From: Actinomycetota bacterium
GTDB taxonomy: Bacteria; Actinomycetota; Actinomycetes; S36-B12
DNA: 50,038 nucleotides
Assembly: GCA_017857875.1 (NCBI GenBank)
Contig: JAFMCH010000007.1
Span: forward strand, 1-50,038
Reading direction: 5' to 3'
How positions within the stretch are numbered: position 1 is the stretch's first letter; each line of letters starts with the position of its first letter. Below the pieces are notes generated by a model. The model was not told the origin of the DNA. It was given only the letters and a program-made list of their open reading frames with translations, and searched no databases. The translations under genes were made by a program, and so were the position numbers. This document shows positions 10,128-20,558 of this stretch, one piece after another.

Positions 10128-10436
10128 ATGGCCAGTTCGAATGAATGGACGGCAAACGCCGCCTGTCGCACGAGTGATCCAGATGCCCTATTCGTGCAGG
10201 GAGCGGCGCAGAACCGGGCTAAGGCCATTTGTTCCCGCTGTGTCGTACGCACCGAATGCCTCTCCGATGCTCTCGATAATCGCGTGGAATTCGGCGTGTG
10301 GGGTGGCATGACCGAACGCGAGCGACGTGCCCTGTTGCGTCGGCGTCCCCAGATCACCTCGTGGCGTGAACTACTCATCACCGCCCGTGATGAGTACCGC
10401 CGGGCAAGCGACATCGACGTTTCTCAAGCGTCCTGA
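10128..10436 (+). CDS. whiB: WhiB-family Fe-S transcriptional regulator
   Basis: Conserved Cys set (AACR, AICSRCVVRTECL) plus GVWGGMTERERR. ORF track starts at 10080; ATG 10128 preceded by a purine-rich RBS. Confidence 0.92.
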   Translation: MASSNEWTANAACRTSDPDALFVQGAAQNRAKAICSRCVVRTECLSDALDNRVEFGVWGGMTERERRALLRRRPQITSWRELLITARDEYRRASDIDVSQAS

Positions 10437-10453
10437 CGTACCTGCTCGATGGA

Positions 10454-11665
10454 CTAGTCCTTGGAGTCTGCCGCCAGTAGGTAACCCACCTGGCGTAGTC
10501 CATCAAGGTCATGTACGTCTTCGGGCAGCGCCAGTACCTGGGCAATCGGCACCGTTGGGTGAGCTCCACTGAATCGTTGCGCTAGCCGCTCTTGCATGGC
10601 CACCGCGCGCTGTCGATCAGCATGCATCCGAAGTAGCGCGGCCGTTACCTGTGCATCATCGTCCTGGCCCAGATGCTCAGCACCCACAATTGCCTGTTCG
10701 GCAGTGAGGTCCTTTGCCCGCGAATGCGCGACCCGATTCAGTACCAGGCCGGCCAATGGCATGTTGTCATCATCGAGGCGTTCAACGAAAAATGAAGCTT
10801 CACGCAGAGCATCGCGTTCGGGTGCAGCGACGACGACAAAAGAAGTCCCCGGGTCTTGGAGCAGCTCATAGGTCGCCACAGCGCGTTCACGAAAGCCGCC
10901 GAACATCGTGTCTACGGCGGCCACAAACGCACCCAGGTCGGTGAGCAGTTGTGCGCCAAGGATCTTGTTCAATACACCCGTAAACAAGCCAAAACCAGCA
11001 CCCAGGAGTCGCCCGATCCCGCGACTCGCACCACGCGCAGGTGCCGTCAGCACGCGAATGAAGCGCCCATCAAGAAATGATCCGAGGCGTTCGGGAGCGT
11101 CGAGAAAATCCAACGCTGATCGCGACGGTGGCGTATCCACGATGATCAAATCCCATCGACCATCCTCATCAGCTTGGGCACGCAACTGGCTCAGTTTTTC
11201 CATCGCCATGTACTCCTGAGTACCGGCGAACGAAGACGAAAGGGCCTGATAAAACGGATTTTCCAGAATCTGCTGCGCACGCTCTGGGTCGCTGTGCGAC
11301 TCCACGACCTCGTCGAAGGTGCGCTTCATGTCGAGCATCATCGCGTCGAGGGAGCCACTGCCGGTCACACCCTTGACCGGGCGGGGGGTGTTGTCTAACT
11401 CAGTGAGGCCCATGGCTTGAGCCAAGCGTCGCGCCGGATCGATCGTCAGCACACACACCCTGCGGCCGTGATCGGCGGCTCGCAGCGCAAGCGCTGCAGC
11501 GGTCGTGGTCTTGCCCACGCCCCCTGCGCCACAACACACGATGATTCGGGTCTTGGGATCATCAATAACGGCGTCGAGATTGAGTGATGCCGCGGACAAT
11601 TCCAGGGGTGAACCGGGCAGAAGTTCATCGATCATCACGCTCGGTTGATCATTGGCAGCGGTCAT
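10454..11665 (-). CDS. ArsA/GET3-like ATPase (second of tandem pair)
   Basis: P-loop CGAGGVGKTTTAAALAL; DTPPSRSALDFLDAP. Confidence 0.88.
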   Translation of the reverse strand: MTAANDQPSVMIDELLPGSPLELSAASLNLDAVIDDPKTRIIVCCGAGGVGKTTTAAALALRAADHGRRVCVLTIDPARRLAQAMGLTELDNTPRPVKGVTGSGSLDAMMLDMKRTFDEVVESHSDPERAQQILENPFYQALSSSFAGTQEYMAMEKLSQLRAQADEDGRWDLIIVDTPPSRSALDFLDAPERLGSFLDGRFIRVLTAPARGASRGIGRLLGAGFGLFTGVLNKILGAQLLTDLGAFVAAVDTMFGGFRERAVATYELLQDPGTSFVVVAAPERDALREASFFVERLDDDNMPLAGLVLNRVAHSRAKDLTAEQAIVGAEHLGQDDDAQVTAALLRMHADRQRAVAMQERLAQRFSGAHPTVPIAQVLALPEDVHDLDGLRQVGYLLAADSKD

Positions 11666-12660
11666 GCCATCCCCTCTTCGGTGAGCATGCTGGCTAATTC
11701 ATACAGCGACGCAAGATCAATGCCACCGGCCAGGAACGGCAACTCATACACGGGAATCCCCAGCGATTGAATGCGCTCGCGCTCCACGGTTTCAAGGTGA
11801 ACACGCGCAGCATGATCCTTTGCCTCGGCAAGTAGCGCATCGGTGACAGCGCGGCCCTGCTTTGATCGCACCGAGCCGAGGCCAGCACGTGCAACGTCGC
11901 TGGCTACTTCACTGCGGGACAACCCTGTTGAGCCGGCGCGTTCCAAGGCTTCGGCGCTCAGTGGTTGCGAGCGCGTCATGGTGACAATGATTCCGCCCAT
12001 CGGCAACGCGGCGTCTTCGAGTTCCCCGACACCGTCGATCGTCTCTTGAACTGGCATCTCTTCTAGCAGCGTCGTGAGGTGAACGGCCGTGCGAGGCGAC
12101 CGGAGCACACTCATCACTGAGTCAGCCTGATTACGAATCGGTCCCACCTTGGCCAAACCAGCAATCTCGGTGTTAACGTTCAAGAATCGAGTGATGCGCC
12201 CCGTAGGCGGAGCATCAAGAACAACCGCATCGTAAGGGCTGGGACTGCCTTTATCTTTGCGCCGCACCAACTCCACCGCCTTACCGGTGAGCAATACATC
12301 GCGCAAACCAGGCGCCACCGTGGTGACGAAATCAATCGCGCCCATTTTTCGCAGAACCGACCCGGCCCGTCGGAGGTTGTAGAACATCTCCAGGTATTCC
12401 AGCAGGGCTTCCTCAGGATCAACCGCCAGCCCCCAGACTTCGCCCCCACCAGGTGCCACCGCTAATTTCGTCTCCTCGTAAGGCAGCGGTGCAGTATCGA
12501 ACAACTGGGCGAGACCCTGTCGTCCCTCAACCTCCATCAGCATCACGCGCTTGCCTTGACCAGCTAACGCCAACGCCAATGCAGCAGCAACGGTCGTCTT
12601 GCCCGTACCGCCCTTGCCCGAGACGATGTGCAGGCTGATATCCGATGAAGAGCGAGGCAC
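11662..12660 (-). CDS. ArsA/GET3-like ATPase (first of tandem pair)
   Basis: P-loop VSGKGGTGKTTVAAALALAL; DAPPTGRITRFLNV; 4-bp overlap with downstream paralog. Confidence 0.88.
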   Translation of the reverse strand: MPRSSSDISLHIVSGKGGTGKTTVAAALALALAGQGKRVMLMEVEGRQGLAQLFDTAPLPYEETKLAVAPGGGEVWGLAVDPEEALLEYLEMFYNLRRAGSVLRKMGAIDFVTTVAPGLRDVLLTGKAVELVRRKDKGSPSPYDAVVLDAPPTGRITRFLNVNTEIAGLAKVGPIRNQADSVMSVLRSPRTAVHLTTLLEEMPVQETIDGVGELEDAALPMGGIIVTMTRSQPLSAEALERAGSTGLSRSEVASDVARAGLGSVRSKQGRAVTDALLAEAKDHAARVHLETVERERIQSLGIPVYELPFLAGGIDLASLYELASMLTEEGMA

Positions 12661-12716
12661 CCGTTGAGCCTAACGGTGATCTCCCCCGAAGACCGGATGC
12701 ACGCTAGGGTCGGCCT

Positions 12717-12875
12717 ATGACGACCTGGGAGTACGCCACCGTGCCGCTACTGATTCACGCAACCAAGCAGATCCTCGATACGTGGGGATCTGATGGCTGG
12801 GAGTTGGTACAGGTTGTCCCTGGCCCGCAACCCGAGAACATGGTCGCCTACCTCAAGCGCCCCCTGGCCGGCTGA
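12717..12875 (+). CDS. DUF4177-type small protein (52 aa)
   Basis: MTTWEYATVPLLIHATKQILDTWGSDGWELVQVVPGPQPENMVAYLKRPLAG; not in the supplied ORF track, where the shortest ORFs listed are 60 aa. Confidence 0.75.
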   Translation: MTTWEYATVPLLIHATKQILDTWGSDGWELVQVVPGPQPENMVAYLKRPLAG

Positions 12876-12884
12876 GACCTCGCT

Positions 12885-13349
12885 ATGACGACCATCAGCG
12901 CCCGCCTGGCGGAGTTGGGCATCCAGATGCCCGAGGTTGTGCCACCCCTGGCCGCCTATGTGCCAGCGGTCATGACCGGCCGGTACGTCTACACGTCAGG
13001 TCAACTACCCAGCCGCCAGGGCGAACTGATGGCAACCGGCATCGTCGGGGTCGATGTGAACACCGAAACAGCCCAGGCCTGCGCACGCCAATGTGCCATC
13101 AACGCTTTGGCCGCGGCCGCATCGGCCTGCGGCGGAGTTGATCGTTTAGGCCGGGTGATCAAGGTCGTCGGCTTCGTGGCTAGCGCTGCAGACTTCACCG
13201 CACAGCCAGCCGTCATCAATGGGGCCAGCGAGACGCTGCTGGAGATCTTCGGTGATGCAGGCCGCCACGCGCGATCGGCTATCGGCGTCGCCAGCCTTCC
13301 CCTGGGCGTGCCCGTGGAGGTCGAGGTCATTTTTGAGGTGACCGACTGA
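12885..13349 (+). CDS. RidA/YjgF family protein
   Basis: GRYVYTSGQLP, ETAQACARQCAINALAA, RHARSAIGVASLPLGVPVEVEVIFEV. Confidence 0.9.
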   Translation: MTTISARLAELGIQMPEVVPPLAAYVPAVMTGRYVYTSGQLPSRQGELMATGIVGVDVNTETAQACARQCAINALAAAASACGGVDRLGRVIKVVGFVASAADFTAQPAVINGASETLLEIFGDAGRHARSAIGVASLPLGVPVEVEVIFEVTD

Positions 13350-13357
13350 GCCCGCGC

Positions 13358-14230
13358 ATGCCTGAGGAACTCACGCGCCGGGCCGCGGCCATCGCAGCCG
13401 GGGACACGTCGTGGCAAATCCCCGAGGCCAGACCCGCAGCTACGGTGGTGCTCCTGCGCAACACCGAGGCTGGGCTCTCGACCTATCTGATGCGACGCAC
13501 CTCGACCATGGCATTCGCCGCCGGCATGCACGTGTTTCCCGGTGGCCGCATCGATGCCGCCGACTTTGATTCATCCGTTGATGTGCGGGGCGACATCAAT
13601 GCCGCACGAATGACCGCAGACGACCGCCTTGGTCGGGCGCTGATTATCGGAGCGGTCCGAGAAGTGTTCGAAGAAACCGGGGTTCTCCTGGCCGTCGACG
13701 AAGACGGCCGGTGGCCCGACATCGATGATCAGTGGGACGCCGATCGCCGCGTCATTGAACAGTCCTCAGCAACGATGGGCGGTGTTTTGGCCCGACGAGG
13801 GCTACACATCGATACCGCGCACCTTCCTTTGTGGAGTCACTGGATCACCCCGGAGGTCGAAGAGCGCCGCTACGACGTGCGCTTCTTCGCCGCGGTGGTG
13901 CCGGATAATCACATCGTGCGCGATGTCAGCGGCGAAGCCGACCATGTGCGTTGGGTGACCCCTGTCGAGGGCCTCGAGGAATTTTCCCGCGGGCAAATGG
14001 CCATGCTGCCCCCCACCGTCGCGACCCTTCGCGAACTCAACGCGCTGTCAACCGCCGAGAACCTCTCCATTCACGCGGCAGACCGGACCGTGCAACCACT
14101 GATGCCGAGAGCTCGCCTGGCCGCCGACAGCACCCTGGTGTGGGAGCTCATCAACGCCAGTAGCGATGAGGTCGTGTGGTCGATGAGCGACGCCCCAGCC
14201 GGTTCGGAGTCCCGCGGGATTCACTCGTGA
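13358..14230 (+). CDS. NUDIX hydrolase
   Basis: VFPGGRID ... GAVREVFEETGVLLA Nudix box. Confidence 0.88.
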   Translation: MPEELTRRAAAIAAGDTSWQIPEARPAATVVLLRNTEAGLSTYLMRRTSTMAFAAGMHVFPGGRIDAADFDSSVDVRGDINAARMTADDRLGRALIIGAVREVFEETGVLLAVDEDGRWPDIDDQWDADRRVIEQSSATMGGVLARRGLHIDTAHLPLWSHWITPEVEERRYDVRFFAAVVPDNHIVRDVSGEADHVRWVTPVEGLEEFSRGQMAMLPPTVATLRELNALSTAENLSIHAADRTVQPLMPRARLAADSTLVWELINASSDEVVWSMSDAPAGSESRGIHS

Positions 14231-15039
14231 GTGGTCGCCCGCTTGCTCTTGGCGATACCGACCCCTGGTCGGGCGGCTCCATCGGCAGCGATGCCACCTG
14301 CATCCTCGCTCCCAATCCAGGCCCCATGACCCTCGATGGCACCAACACGTGGATCTTAGGACCGGTCGATTCAGCAGACGTCATTGTCGTTGATCCCGGA
14401 CCCGATGATGACGTTCATCTACAGCGGATTCTCCGTCATCTTGACCAGCGCGGCGCTCGCGTCTTCGCCACTTTGCTGACGCACGGCCACAGCGATCATT
14501 CGGCTGCGGCGCGCAACTGGCACGAACTCACCGGCGCTCCGGTGCTCGCGCTAGATCCGCTGCATCAGTTTGGTGCCGAGGGACTGGGCGCAGGCGACGT
14601 GATCTCGGTCGGCGAGGTGTCGGTCCGCGTTGTGGCGACGCCCGGGCATTCCGCAGACTCGATGAGTTTCTTGATGAATAACAAGATCCTGACCGGTGAC
14701 ACCGTGCTCGGCCGGGGCACGACTGTGGTGGCCTGGCCTGATGGCAACCTGCAGTCATATCTGGAGTCGCTGTCGGTGCTCACCGAACTCATTGATTCTT
14801 CAGGTGCCACGACTTTGCTGCCCGGACACGGGCCGGCGCTCGATGAACCCGCCAACGTGATCGCCGCCTACACCGCGCATCGACATGACCGGCTTGACCA
14901 GGTGCGCCGCGCTGTTGCCGCAGGCGCTCAAACCGCGACCGAGGTGGTCGCGATGGTGTACACCGACATTCCCGAAGCCGTACGACCGGCAGCAGAACTA
15001 TCAGCCCAAGCCCAACTCGACTTTCTACGCTCCCGCTGA
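14227..15039 (+). CDS. Metallo-beta-lactamase-fold hydrolase
   Basis: LLTHGHSDHSAA (HxHxDH), TPGHSADSMSF, TGDTVLGRGT, LLPGHGPAL. GTG start overlaps the upstream stop; the ORF-track start 14176 is the alternative. Confidence 0.9.
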   Translation: MSGRPLALGDTDPWSGGSIGSDATCILAPNPGPMTLDGTNTWILGPVDSADVIVVDPGPDDDVHLQRILRHLDQRGARVFATLLTHGHSDHSAAARNWHELTGAPVLALDPLHQFGAEGLGAGDVISVGEVSVRVVATPGHSADSMSFLMNNKILTGDTVLGRGTTVVAWPDGNLQSYLESLSVLTELIDSSGATTLLPGHGPALDEPANVIAAYTAHRHDRLDQVRRAVAAGAQTATEVVAMVYTDIPEAVRPAAELSAQAQLDFLRSR

Positions 15040-15083
15040 CCGGGGCAACGGCTTGAGCAATAACCGTGCCGAGCGAGAACTGT

Positions 15084-15108
15084 GCCTAGCGAGCTCGGCG
15101 AGCTAGGC
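15084..15108. terminator. Candidate convergent terminator hairpin
   Basis: GCCTAGC-N11-GCTAGGC at the convergent 3' ends; no clear T-tract. Confidence 0.35.
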
Positions 15109-15778
15109 GATCAACGCTGAGCAACAGCACCTCTCGTTGATCTACGCGGATCCAGCCACGCTGGGTGAAGTCCGCGAGCGCCTTGTTCACGGTTTCGCGG
15201 GACGCACCGACGAGCTGAGCCAGTTCTTCCTGGGTGAGGTCGTGCTTAACCAGGGTGCCCTCTTCATGCCGCGAGCCGAATTTATCGGCCAACTCCAGTA
15301 GTGCCTTGGCCACCCGACCCGGTACGTCAGAAAAAACCAGGTCGGCCAGGGCGTCGTTCGTGCGCCGAAGCCGTCGTGCCAGGGCAGCGAGCAGCGCCTC
15401 GGCCACCTCGGGACGCCCGGCCAACCATGGATGCAGGCTGGTGTTGCCCAGAGCCAAGAAACGAGCGTCCGTCAATGCCGTGGCGGTGGCCGTGCGAGGT
15501 CCGGGATCAAAAAGCGACAACTCACCAAAGATCTCACCGGGACCCAACACCGCAAGGAGGGATTCGCGCCCGTCATTTGAGGCATGGCCAAGTTTGATTT
15601 TTCCGTCAACGATCACGTACATGTGATCGCCAATTTCACCCTCAGAAAACACCACGGTGCCACGCGGGGCGACCGTTTCAACCATCGACGCCCGCAAAGC
15701 TGCGGCTGCTTCAGCATCCAAAGCAGCAAAAAGCGGCGCCTGCATCAAAACGTCGTCCACTGAAGGTTCTCTCCTCAT
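15086..15778 (-). CDS. crp: Crp/Fnr-family transcriptional regulator
   Basis: Cyclic-nucleotide-binding fold ([45 protein letters not shown]), [27 protein letters not shown] track starts at 15808. Confidence 0.9.
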   Translation of the reverse strand: MRREPSVDDVLMQAPLFAALDAEAAAALRASMVETVAPRGTVVFSEGEIGDHMYVIVDGKIKLGHASNDGRESLLAVLGPGEIFGELSLFDPGPRTATATALTDARFLALGNTSLHPWLAGRPEVAEALLAALARRLRRTNDALADLVFSDVPGRVAKALLELADKFGSRHEEGTLVKHDLTQEELAQLVGASRETVNKALADFTQRGWIRVDQREVLLLSVDRLARRAR

Positions 15779-15923
15779 CGTCACGGGGCCCCGCTCCCCG
15801 TTGCCCATTGTGGCCTACGCGCACACACGCCGCGCACCGAGATCCCGCGTTTTGAGCGGGAGTGCCCAGCGGGCCAATGAGCACCTGGCAACCAGCGAAC
15901 CAACCAAGGCGTACTCTTTTGAG

Positions 15924-16571
15924 GTGTCATCTGCAGCGACCTGTGATCTTGTAGCTCAAGTGCTGCGTCAGACGTACCCCGAGGCAGATTGCGAACTCGA
16001 CTTCACCACTCCGCTCGAACTACTCGTGGCCACCGTGTTGTCGGCACAGTGCACCGATCAGCGTGTCAATGCGGTCACGCCTGGCCTTTTTGCTCGCTAC
16101 CCCGATGCGCCAGCCTTTGCCGGAGCAGATCTCACCGAACTTGAAGAGCTCATCCGCCCGACCGGATTTTTCAAGACAAAGGCGCGTCACATCAATGGCA
16201 TCGCCCAGGAATTGTGCAGCCGATTTGGTGGCGAGGTTCCTGATCGACTTGACGACCTGATCACCCTGCCCGGAGTCGGCCGAAAAACCGCCAATGTCGT
16301 GCTCGGCTACGCCTTTGGCATTCCAGGGATCACGGTGGACACCCATGTCGGGCGAGTCGCACGCCGCCTGGGTTGGACGGATAACACCGATCCCGTTCGG
16401 GTGGAGCACGACCTGATGGATTTATTCGAGGCCAAAGACTGGACGATTGTCAGCCAAGACCTCATTTGGCACGGACGCCGCTGCTGTGTGGCGCGAAAGC
16501 CACGCTGTGAGCAGTGCCCTGTCAGCCAGTGGTGTCCGGCGAGTCTTACCACCGCGGGGATTGATCAATAG
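15924..16571 (+). CDS. nth: Endonuclease III
   Basis: [44 protein letters not shown]-x6-C-x2-C-x5-C cluster. Start inferred (GTG); ORF track starts at 15657. Confidence 0.92.
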   Translation: MSSAATCDLVAQVLRQTYPEADCELDFTTPLELLVATVLSAQCTDQRVNAVTPGLFARYPDAPAFAGADLTELEELIRPTGFFKTKARHINGIAQELCSRFGGEVPDRLDDLITLPGVGRKTANVVLGYAFGIPGITVDTHVGRVARRLGWTDNTDPVRVEHDLMDLFEAKDWTIVSQDLIWHGRRCCVARKPRCEQCPVSQWCPASLTTAGIDQ

Positions 16572-17260
16572 TGCGGCGAATTCTTCGAAGTGGAGTTCCC
16601 GTCGCCGTTGCCGTGGCTGCACTGGCGTTAGTAACCGCATGCACCGGCGCCGATGGTTCGGTCGCCGGCGACCGAGTGACCACGTCGCCCAACTCAACCT
16701 CGAGTGACTCCGCCGCGACCGATACCACCACGAGCCCGCGCGATCCAGCGCTAGTGCCGCTGGTCATTGCGGCCGGACTTACCGAATGCCCACCATCAGA
16801 TCGAGCCGCCAAGGCAATTGAGCCGATCGGGCGAGTAGGCGGCGGGTTACCGGTGCTGTCTCTGCCATGCCTCGGCGGGGGCCCCGACGTCGTACTTTCA
16901 GGCCTTCGCGGAAAACCAATGCTGATCAATGTGTGGGCGTCATGGTGTCCACCCTGCATCGCTGAGATGCCTATCTTGGCGAAAGCAGCTCGCGACTATC
17001 CCGACGACCTTCTGGTGCTGGGAATCGATATTCAAGATCGCCCCGCCGCCGCGCTTGATCTCGCCGCGGCTCTCGACATCAACTTTGCCTCTGTGGTGGA
17101 CCCAGCCTTCGATATTCGCGCACCACTTGTCATCCCGGGGCCTCCGGTGACTTTTTTCGTTGATGCACAGGGAATTATTCAAGGTCGGCAAGACGGCGCA
17201 TTCCCAACTGAGGAAGCGCTCGCCGAACAACTGGCCACATACCTGGGGTTGATTAATTGA
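16571..17260 (+). CDS. TlpA-like thioredoxin-fold lipoprotein
   Basis: Lipobox-like LALVTACTG; NVWASWCPPCIAEMP redox motif. Confidence 0.88.
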   Translation: MRRILRSGVPVAVAVAALALVTACTGADGSVAGDRVTTSPNSTSSDSAATDTTTSPRDPALVPLVIAAGLTECPPSDRAAKAIEPIGRVGGGLPVLSLPCLGGGPDVVLSGLRGKPMLINVWASWCPPCIAEMPILAKAARDYPDDLLVLGIDIQDRPAAALDLAAALDINFASVVDPAFDIRAPLVIPGPPVTFFVDAQGIIQGRQDGAFPTEEALAEQLATYLGLIN

Positions 17261-17940
17261 TGTCCTTTGACAATCGCGATCCACGTGTCGGCTGGATCGA
17301 TGACGAGATAACCGTGCCAACATGGCTTGATCCGCTGCGCACGAACGTGCGCGGAGTTCCGGTGTCAGCGCTCACCCGGTTCACTCCACCCGCCCAAGGA
17401 GGTCGACACTCCGCCGTCCTTATCTTGTTGGGAAACAACGAGTTTGCGCCTGACCTCCTCTTGATTGAGCGCGCTCACACGATGCGCGCACATGCTGGCC
17501 AACCGGCATTTCCTGGCGGAGCGCGAGACGATAGCGATCGAGACACTCGCCAGACAGCGCTACGTGAGGCTCAGGAGGAAACGGGTCTTGATCCGGCTGG
17601 CGTCAGCACCTTCGGCTCCCTCCCGGACCTATGGGTGCCCGTGTCGGGATACATCGTGACGCCGATCTTGGGCTGGTGGCATCAACCCTGTCCGGTGAGC
17701 GTTGTCGATACCGATGAGGTCGCAAGCGTGCATCGTGTGCCGATCAGCGAACTCGCTGACCCGGCAAACCGACTGCAGGTACGACACCCGAGTGGTTACG
17801 TGGGCATGGGCTTTCGTGTCCGCGGATTGCTGGTGTGGGGTTTCACCGCTGGGATCGTCAGTGGTCTGCTCGATCTGGGGGGCTGGGCGCAACCCTGGGA
17901 TCGCGAGCGCCTAGAAGATCTCGACGGCGGGGCTGCTTGA
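17260..17940 (+). CDS. NUDIX hydrolase, CoA pyrophosphatase-like
   Basis: AGQPAFPGGARDDSDRDTRQTALREAQEETGLD. Confidence 0.87.
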   Translation: MSFDNRDPRVGWIDDEITVPTWLDPLRTNVRGVPVSALTRFTPPAQGGRHSAVLILLGNNEFAPDLLLIERAHTMRAHAGQPAFPGGARDDSDRDTRQTALREAQEETGLDPAGVSTFGSLPDLWVPVSGYIVTPILGWWHQPCPVSVVDTDEVASVHRVPISELADPANRLQVRHPSGYVGMGFRVRGLLVWGFTAGIVSGLLDLGGWAQPWDRERLEDLDGGAA

Positions 17941-17977
17941 TGACCCGGACCACCAAGCGCTCGAGCCGTGATTACCG

Positions 17978-19165
17978 ATGAATATGGTCGACTGGGTTGT
18001 TATCGGCGCGATCGCAATCTTTGCGTGGACCGGCTGGCGGCAGGGATTCGTCGCCGGACTGTTGTCTTTCGCCGGCTTCCTCGGCGGCGGCATCCTGGCA
18101 GCCATCGCGTTGCCGCCAATCGTCGAACGCTTGAGCGTGCCTGATTTTGTCGGTGCCATCATTCTGGCCGGGGCTATCGTGGCCATGGCACTGATCGGCC
18201 AAATGCTCACGTCAATCGTGGGCCGACGGCTACGCGCCGGCATCGAATGGGGCGGCCTGCGCACCATGGACAACATCGGAGGCGCTGCGCTCAACGTCGT
18301 TGCCCTATCGGTGATTCTATGGATCGTCGCGTCCGCGGTCATCGTGCTGCCCGATCAGAACCTGGTGCGCCAGGTGCGCGGTTCTGTGGTTATCACCGGC
18401 ATTGATCGCGTTGTTCCCGATAGCGCCCGTGACTGGTTCGTCGGACTTCGAGATGCTGTAGATGCCTCAGGCCTGCCGCGTGTCTTTGCGGGCATCGGCA
18501 TTGATGCAGGGCCGCCCGTGCCCGCTCCCGATCCCGCGCTATTGAACGACCCGGCAGTTCGTGCCGCGTGGCCCTCGTTGACTCGAGTGTTTGGCCCAGC
18601 CTGCGAAAAGAACATCACCGGATCCGGTTTTGTCTATGCACCCGAACGCATTATGACCAACGCCCACGTAGTCGCGGGCGTCAGCGAGCCTCGCATTCGC
18701 ATCCCCGGCGACCCCGAGTCGTATCGGGGACGTGTGGTGGCCTTTGACGCTGAACTAGACGTCGCCGTCGTGTACGTGCCAGGTTTGCGCGCCCCGGCCA
18801 TTGACTTCAGCAATCAACAAGCCCAAACCGGGGACTCGGCCGTAGTCGCTGGGTTTCCCGGTGGGGGCGACCTGACGGCAATTCCTGCCCGCATCCGAGG
18901 TGTCCTTGAGGCACGCGGTGAAAATATCTACGGTCGCGTCGGACCGGTTCGCGAGGTGTATTCATTCCGTGGCGATGTTCGCCCCGGAAATTCCGGTGGT
19001 CCGCTGCTTTCACCAACCGGCGACGCATGGGGAGTTGTCTTCGCATCAGGAGTGGGTGAAGAAGACACCGGCTATGCCCTCACCGCCGCACAGGTCGCCA
19101 ACATCGCCGCGCAGGGGCGACAGGCAACAACCGCCATCCCCACCACTGCCTGTCGAACGCTTTAG
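17978..19165 (+). CDS. marP: MarP-family membrane serine protease (CvpA-like N-terminus plus trypsin-like domain)
   Basis: N-terminal TM region; GSGFVYAPERIMTNAHVV, DVAVVYV, RPGNSGGPLL catalytic motifs. Confidence 0.9.
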   Translation: MNMVDWVVIGAIAIFAWTGWRQGFVAGLLSFAGFLGGGILAAIALPPIVERLSVPDFVGAIILAGAIVAMALIGQMLTSIVGRRLRAGIEWGGLRTMDNIGGAALNVVALSVILWIVASAVIVLPDQNLVRQVRGSVVITGIDRVVPDSARDWFVGLRDAVDASGLPRVFAGIGIDAGPPVPAPDPALLNDPAVRAAWPSLTRVFGPACEKNITGSGFVYAPERIMTNAHVVAGVSEPRIRIPGDPESYRGRVVAFDAELDVAVVYVPGLRAPAIDFSNQQAQTGDSAVVAGFPGGGDLTAIPARIRGVLEARGENIYGRVGPVREVYSFRGDVRPGNSGGPLLSPTGDAWGVVFASGVGEEDTGYALTAAQVANIAAQGRQATTAIPTTACRTL

Positions 19166-19174
19166 CGGGCAGGC

Positions 19175-19618
19175 TCATCGCTCACTGTCCTCGACCATTT
19201 GCTCGGGTGGACGACCGTTCCAGAGCAACACGATGAGTGCATTGGCCGCATCAGCGGATACATCACCGGGTCTACCAGACATCAGGCTGACAACTCCATC
19301 AGCAGCGCGACTCCAGAGGCGTTTTGCGCCGATCTCATTGCCACGAGCGCGATGCGTTAACGCGGCGGCAGCCTGGGCCATGGCCCGCCACCAGGCGGCC
19401 TCGGTTGCCACACAACATTTCCAGCGCTGCTCGAGCACTTCATGAGCGTGAAACGGTAATCCGCGGTCAATATAGGCAATGGCTTCGTCCAGTGCGGTTG
19501 CCGTGTCGATGTGATGACGTTCTGGCACCTGTGCAACGCCGATGCTTCCCCACGCCAACGGTCGACCGAGGCGATCGCGCGGGCGTGTGTTGCTCAGTCG
19601 GCGAATTCGCTCAGCCAT
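19175..19618 (-). CDS. DUF309-type protein
   Basis: YIDRGLPFHAHEVLEQRWK...WWRAMAQAAAALTHRARGN. Confidence 0.75.
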   Translation of the reverse strand: MAERIRRLSNTRPRDRLGRPLAWGSIGVAQVPERHHIDTATALDEAIAYIDRGLPFHAHEVLEQRWKCCVATEAAWWRAMAQAAAALTHRARGNEIGAKRLWSRAADGVVSLMSGRPGDVSADAANALIVLLWNGRPPEQMVEDSER

Positions 19619-20505
19619 GGCAACAATCGATCACGAAAAGCGGATGGATCCTCCTCATGTGGAAAATGGCCGGTGCCATCGATGACGGCAAACTCAAATG
19701 AATTGCCCGCCCACGCCTGTGAACCAGCAGCGGTACGCGTGAGCACCGACTCGTCGGCACCTCCGTGAATCTGCAACACCGGAACGTTGATCGGCTGGTC
19801 CATGCGCTTGGCGTATTGCAGTCCATCACTGCGCACAACCGAACGAAATGCCCAACGGTGATATTCCACCGCGCAGTGCGCCGTGGGCCACAGCGAAAAA
19901 GCAGAACGATAGATCAACGAAGTCTCAGGATCTGGCCATGACGGTGTCGCCGACCAATCCTGGAGAATCTCACCGATCCGGGCACAGTCATCGGCCATCA
20001 GCGCTCGCTCGGGCAGAAATGGCCACTGAAAGCCCACCGCATACATCGACTGGCGCCGTTGCACCCCATCGCGGAAGACAGCACGTCGTAAGCGACGCGG
20101 ATGCGGAATCGACACCGGCACGATTGCCCTGGTGACCTCCGGAGTCAAGATCGGCATGCTCCATGCAGCCAGGCCACCCCAGCCGTGCCCGACCACAATC
20201 GCCGACTCGGCGCCAAGCGATCGAATCACCCCGGCCACGTCATAGGCCAACGTGGTGGGGTCATAACCATGCGGGGTGTGATCGCTGCCGCCGTATCCGC
20301 GCAAATCCATTGCCACGGCCCGAAAACCAAGATCGGCCACTGCGCTCAGGTGTTCATGCCAGGTCCACCAGAACGTGGGAAACCCGTGCAGAAAAATCAC
20401 CATAGGTCCGGTGCCGATCTCGGCCACGTGAAAGCGGGCTCCGTTGGCCGAAACATCGCGATGGGTCCACGGACCCGGGGCATAAATGACGGCCTGGGGA
20501 TCCAA
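19594..20505 (-). CDS. Alpha/beta hydrolase (epoxide hydrolase-like)
   Basis: FLHGFPTFWWTW, DLRGYGGSD, VVGHGWGGLAAW (Asp? nucleophile region), C-terminal GTGHFPHEE. Confidence 0.85.
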   Translation of the reverse strand: MDPQAVIYAPGPWTHRDVSANGARFHVAEIGTGPMVIFLHGFPTFWWTWHEHLSAVADLGFRAVAMDLRGYGGSDHTPHGYDPTTLAYDVAGVIRSLGAESAIVVGHGWGGLAAWSMPILTPEVTRAIVPVSIPHPRRLRRAVFRDGVQRRQSMYAVGFQWPFLPERALMADDCARIGEILQDWSATPSWPDPETSLIYRSAFSLWPTAHCAVEYHRWAFRSVVRSDGLQYAKRMDQPINVPVLQIHGGADESVLTRTAAGSQAWAGNSFEFAVIDGTGHFPHEEDPSAFRDRLLPWLSEFAD

Positions 20506-20558
20506 TAACTGCCCGCTAGCAGGCTCGCCGGGCGACGTAGCCGACGAGTCTTCGCCGC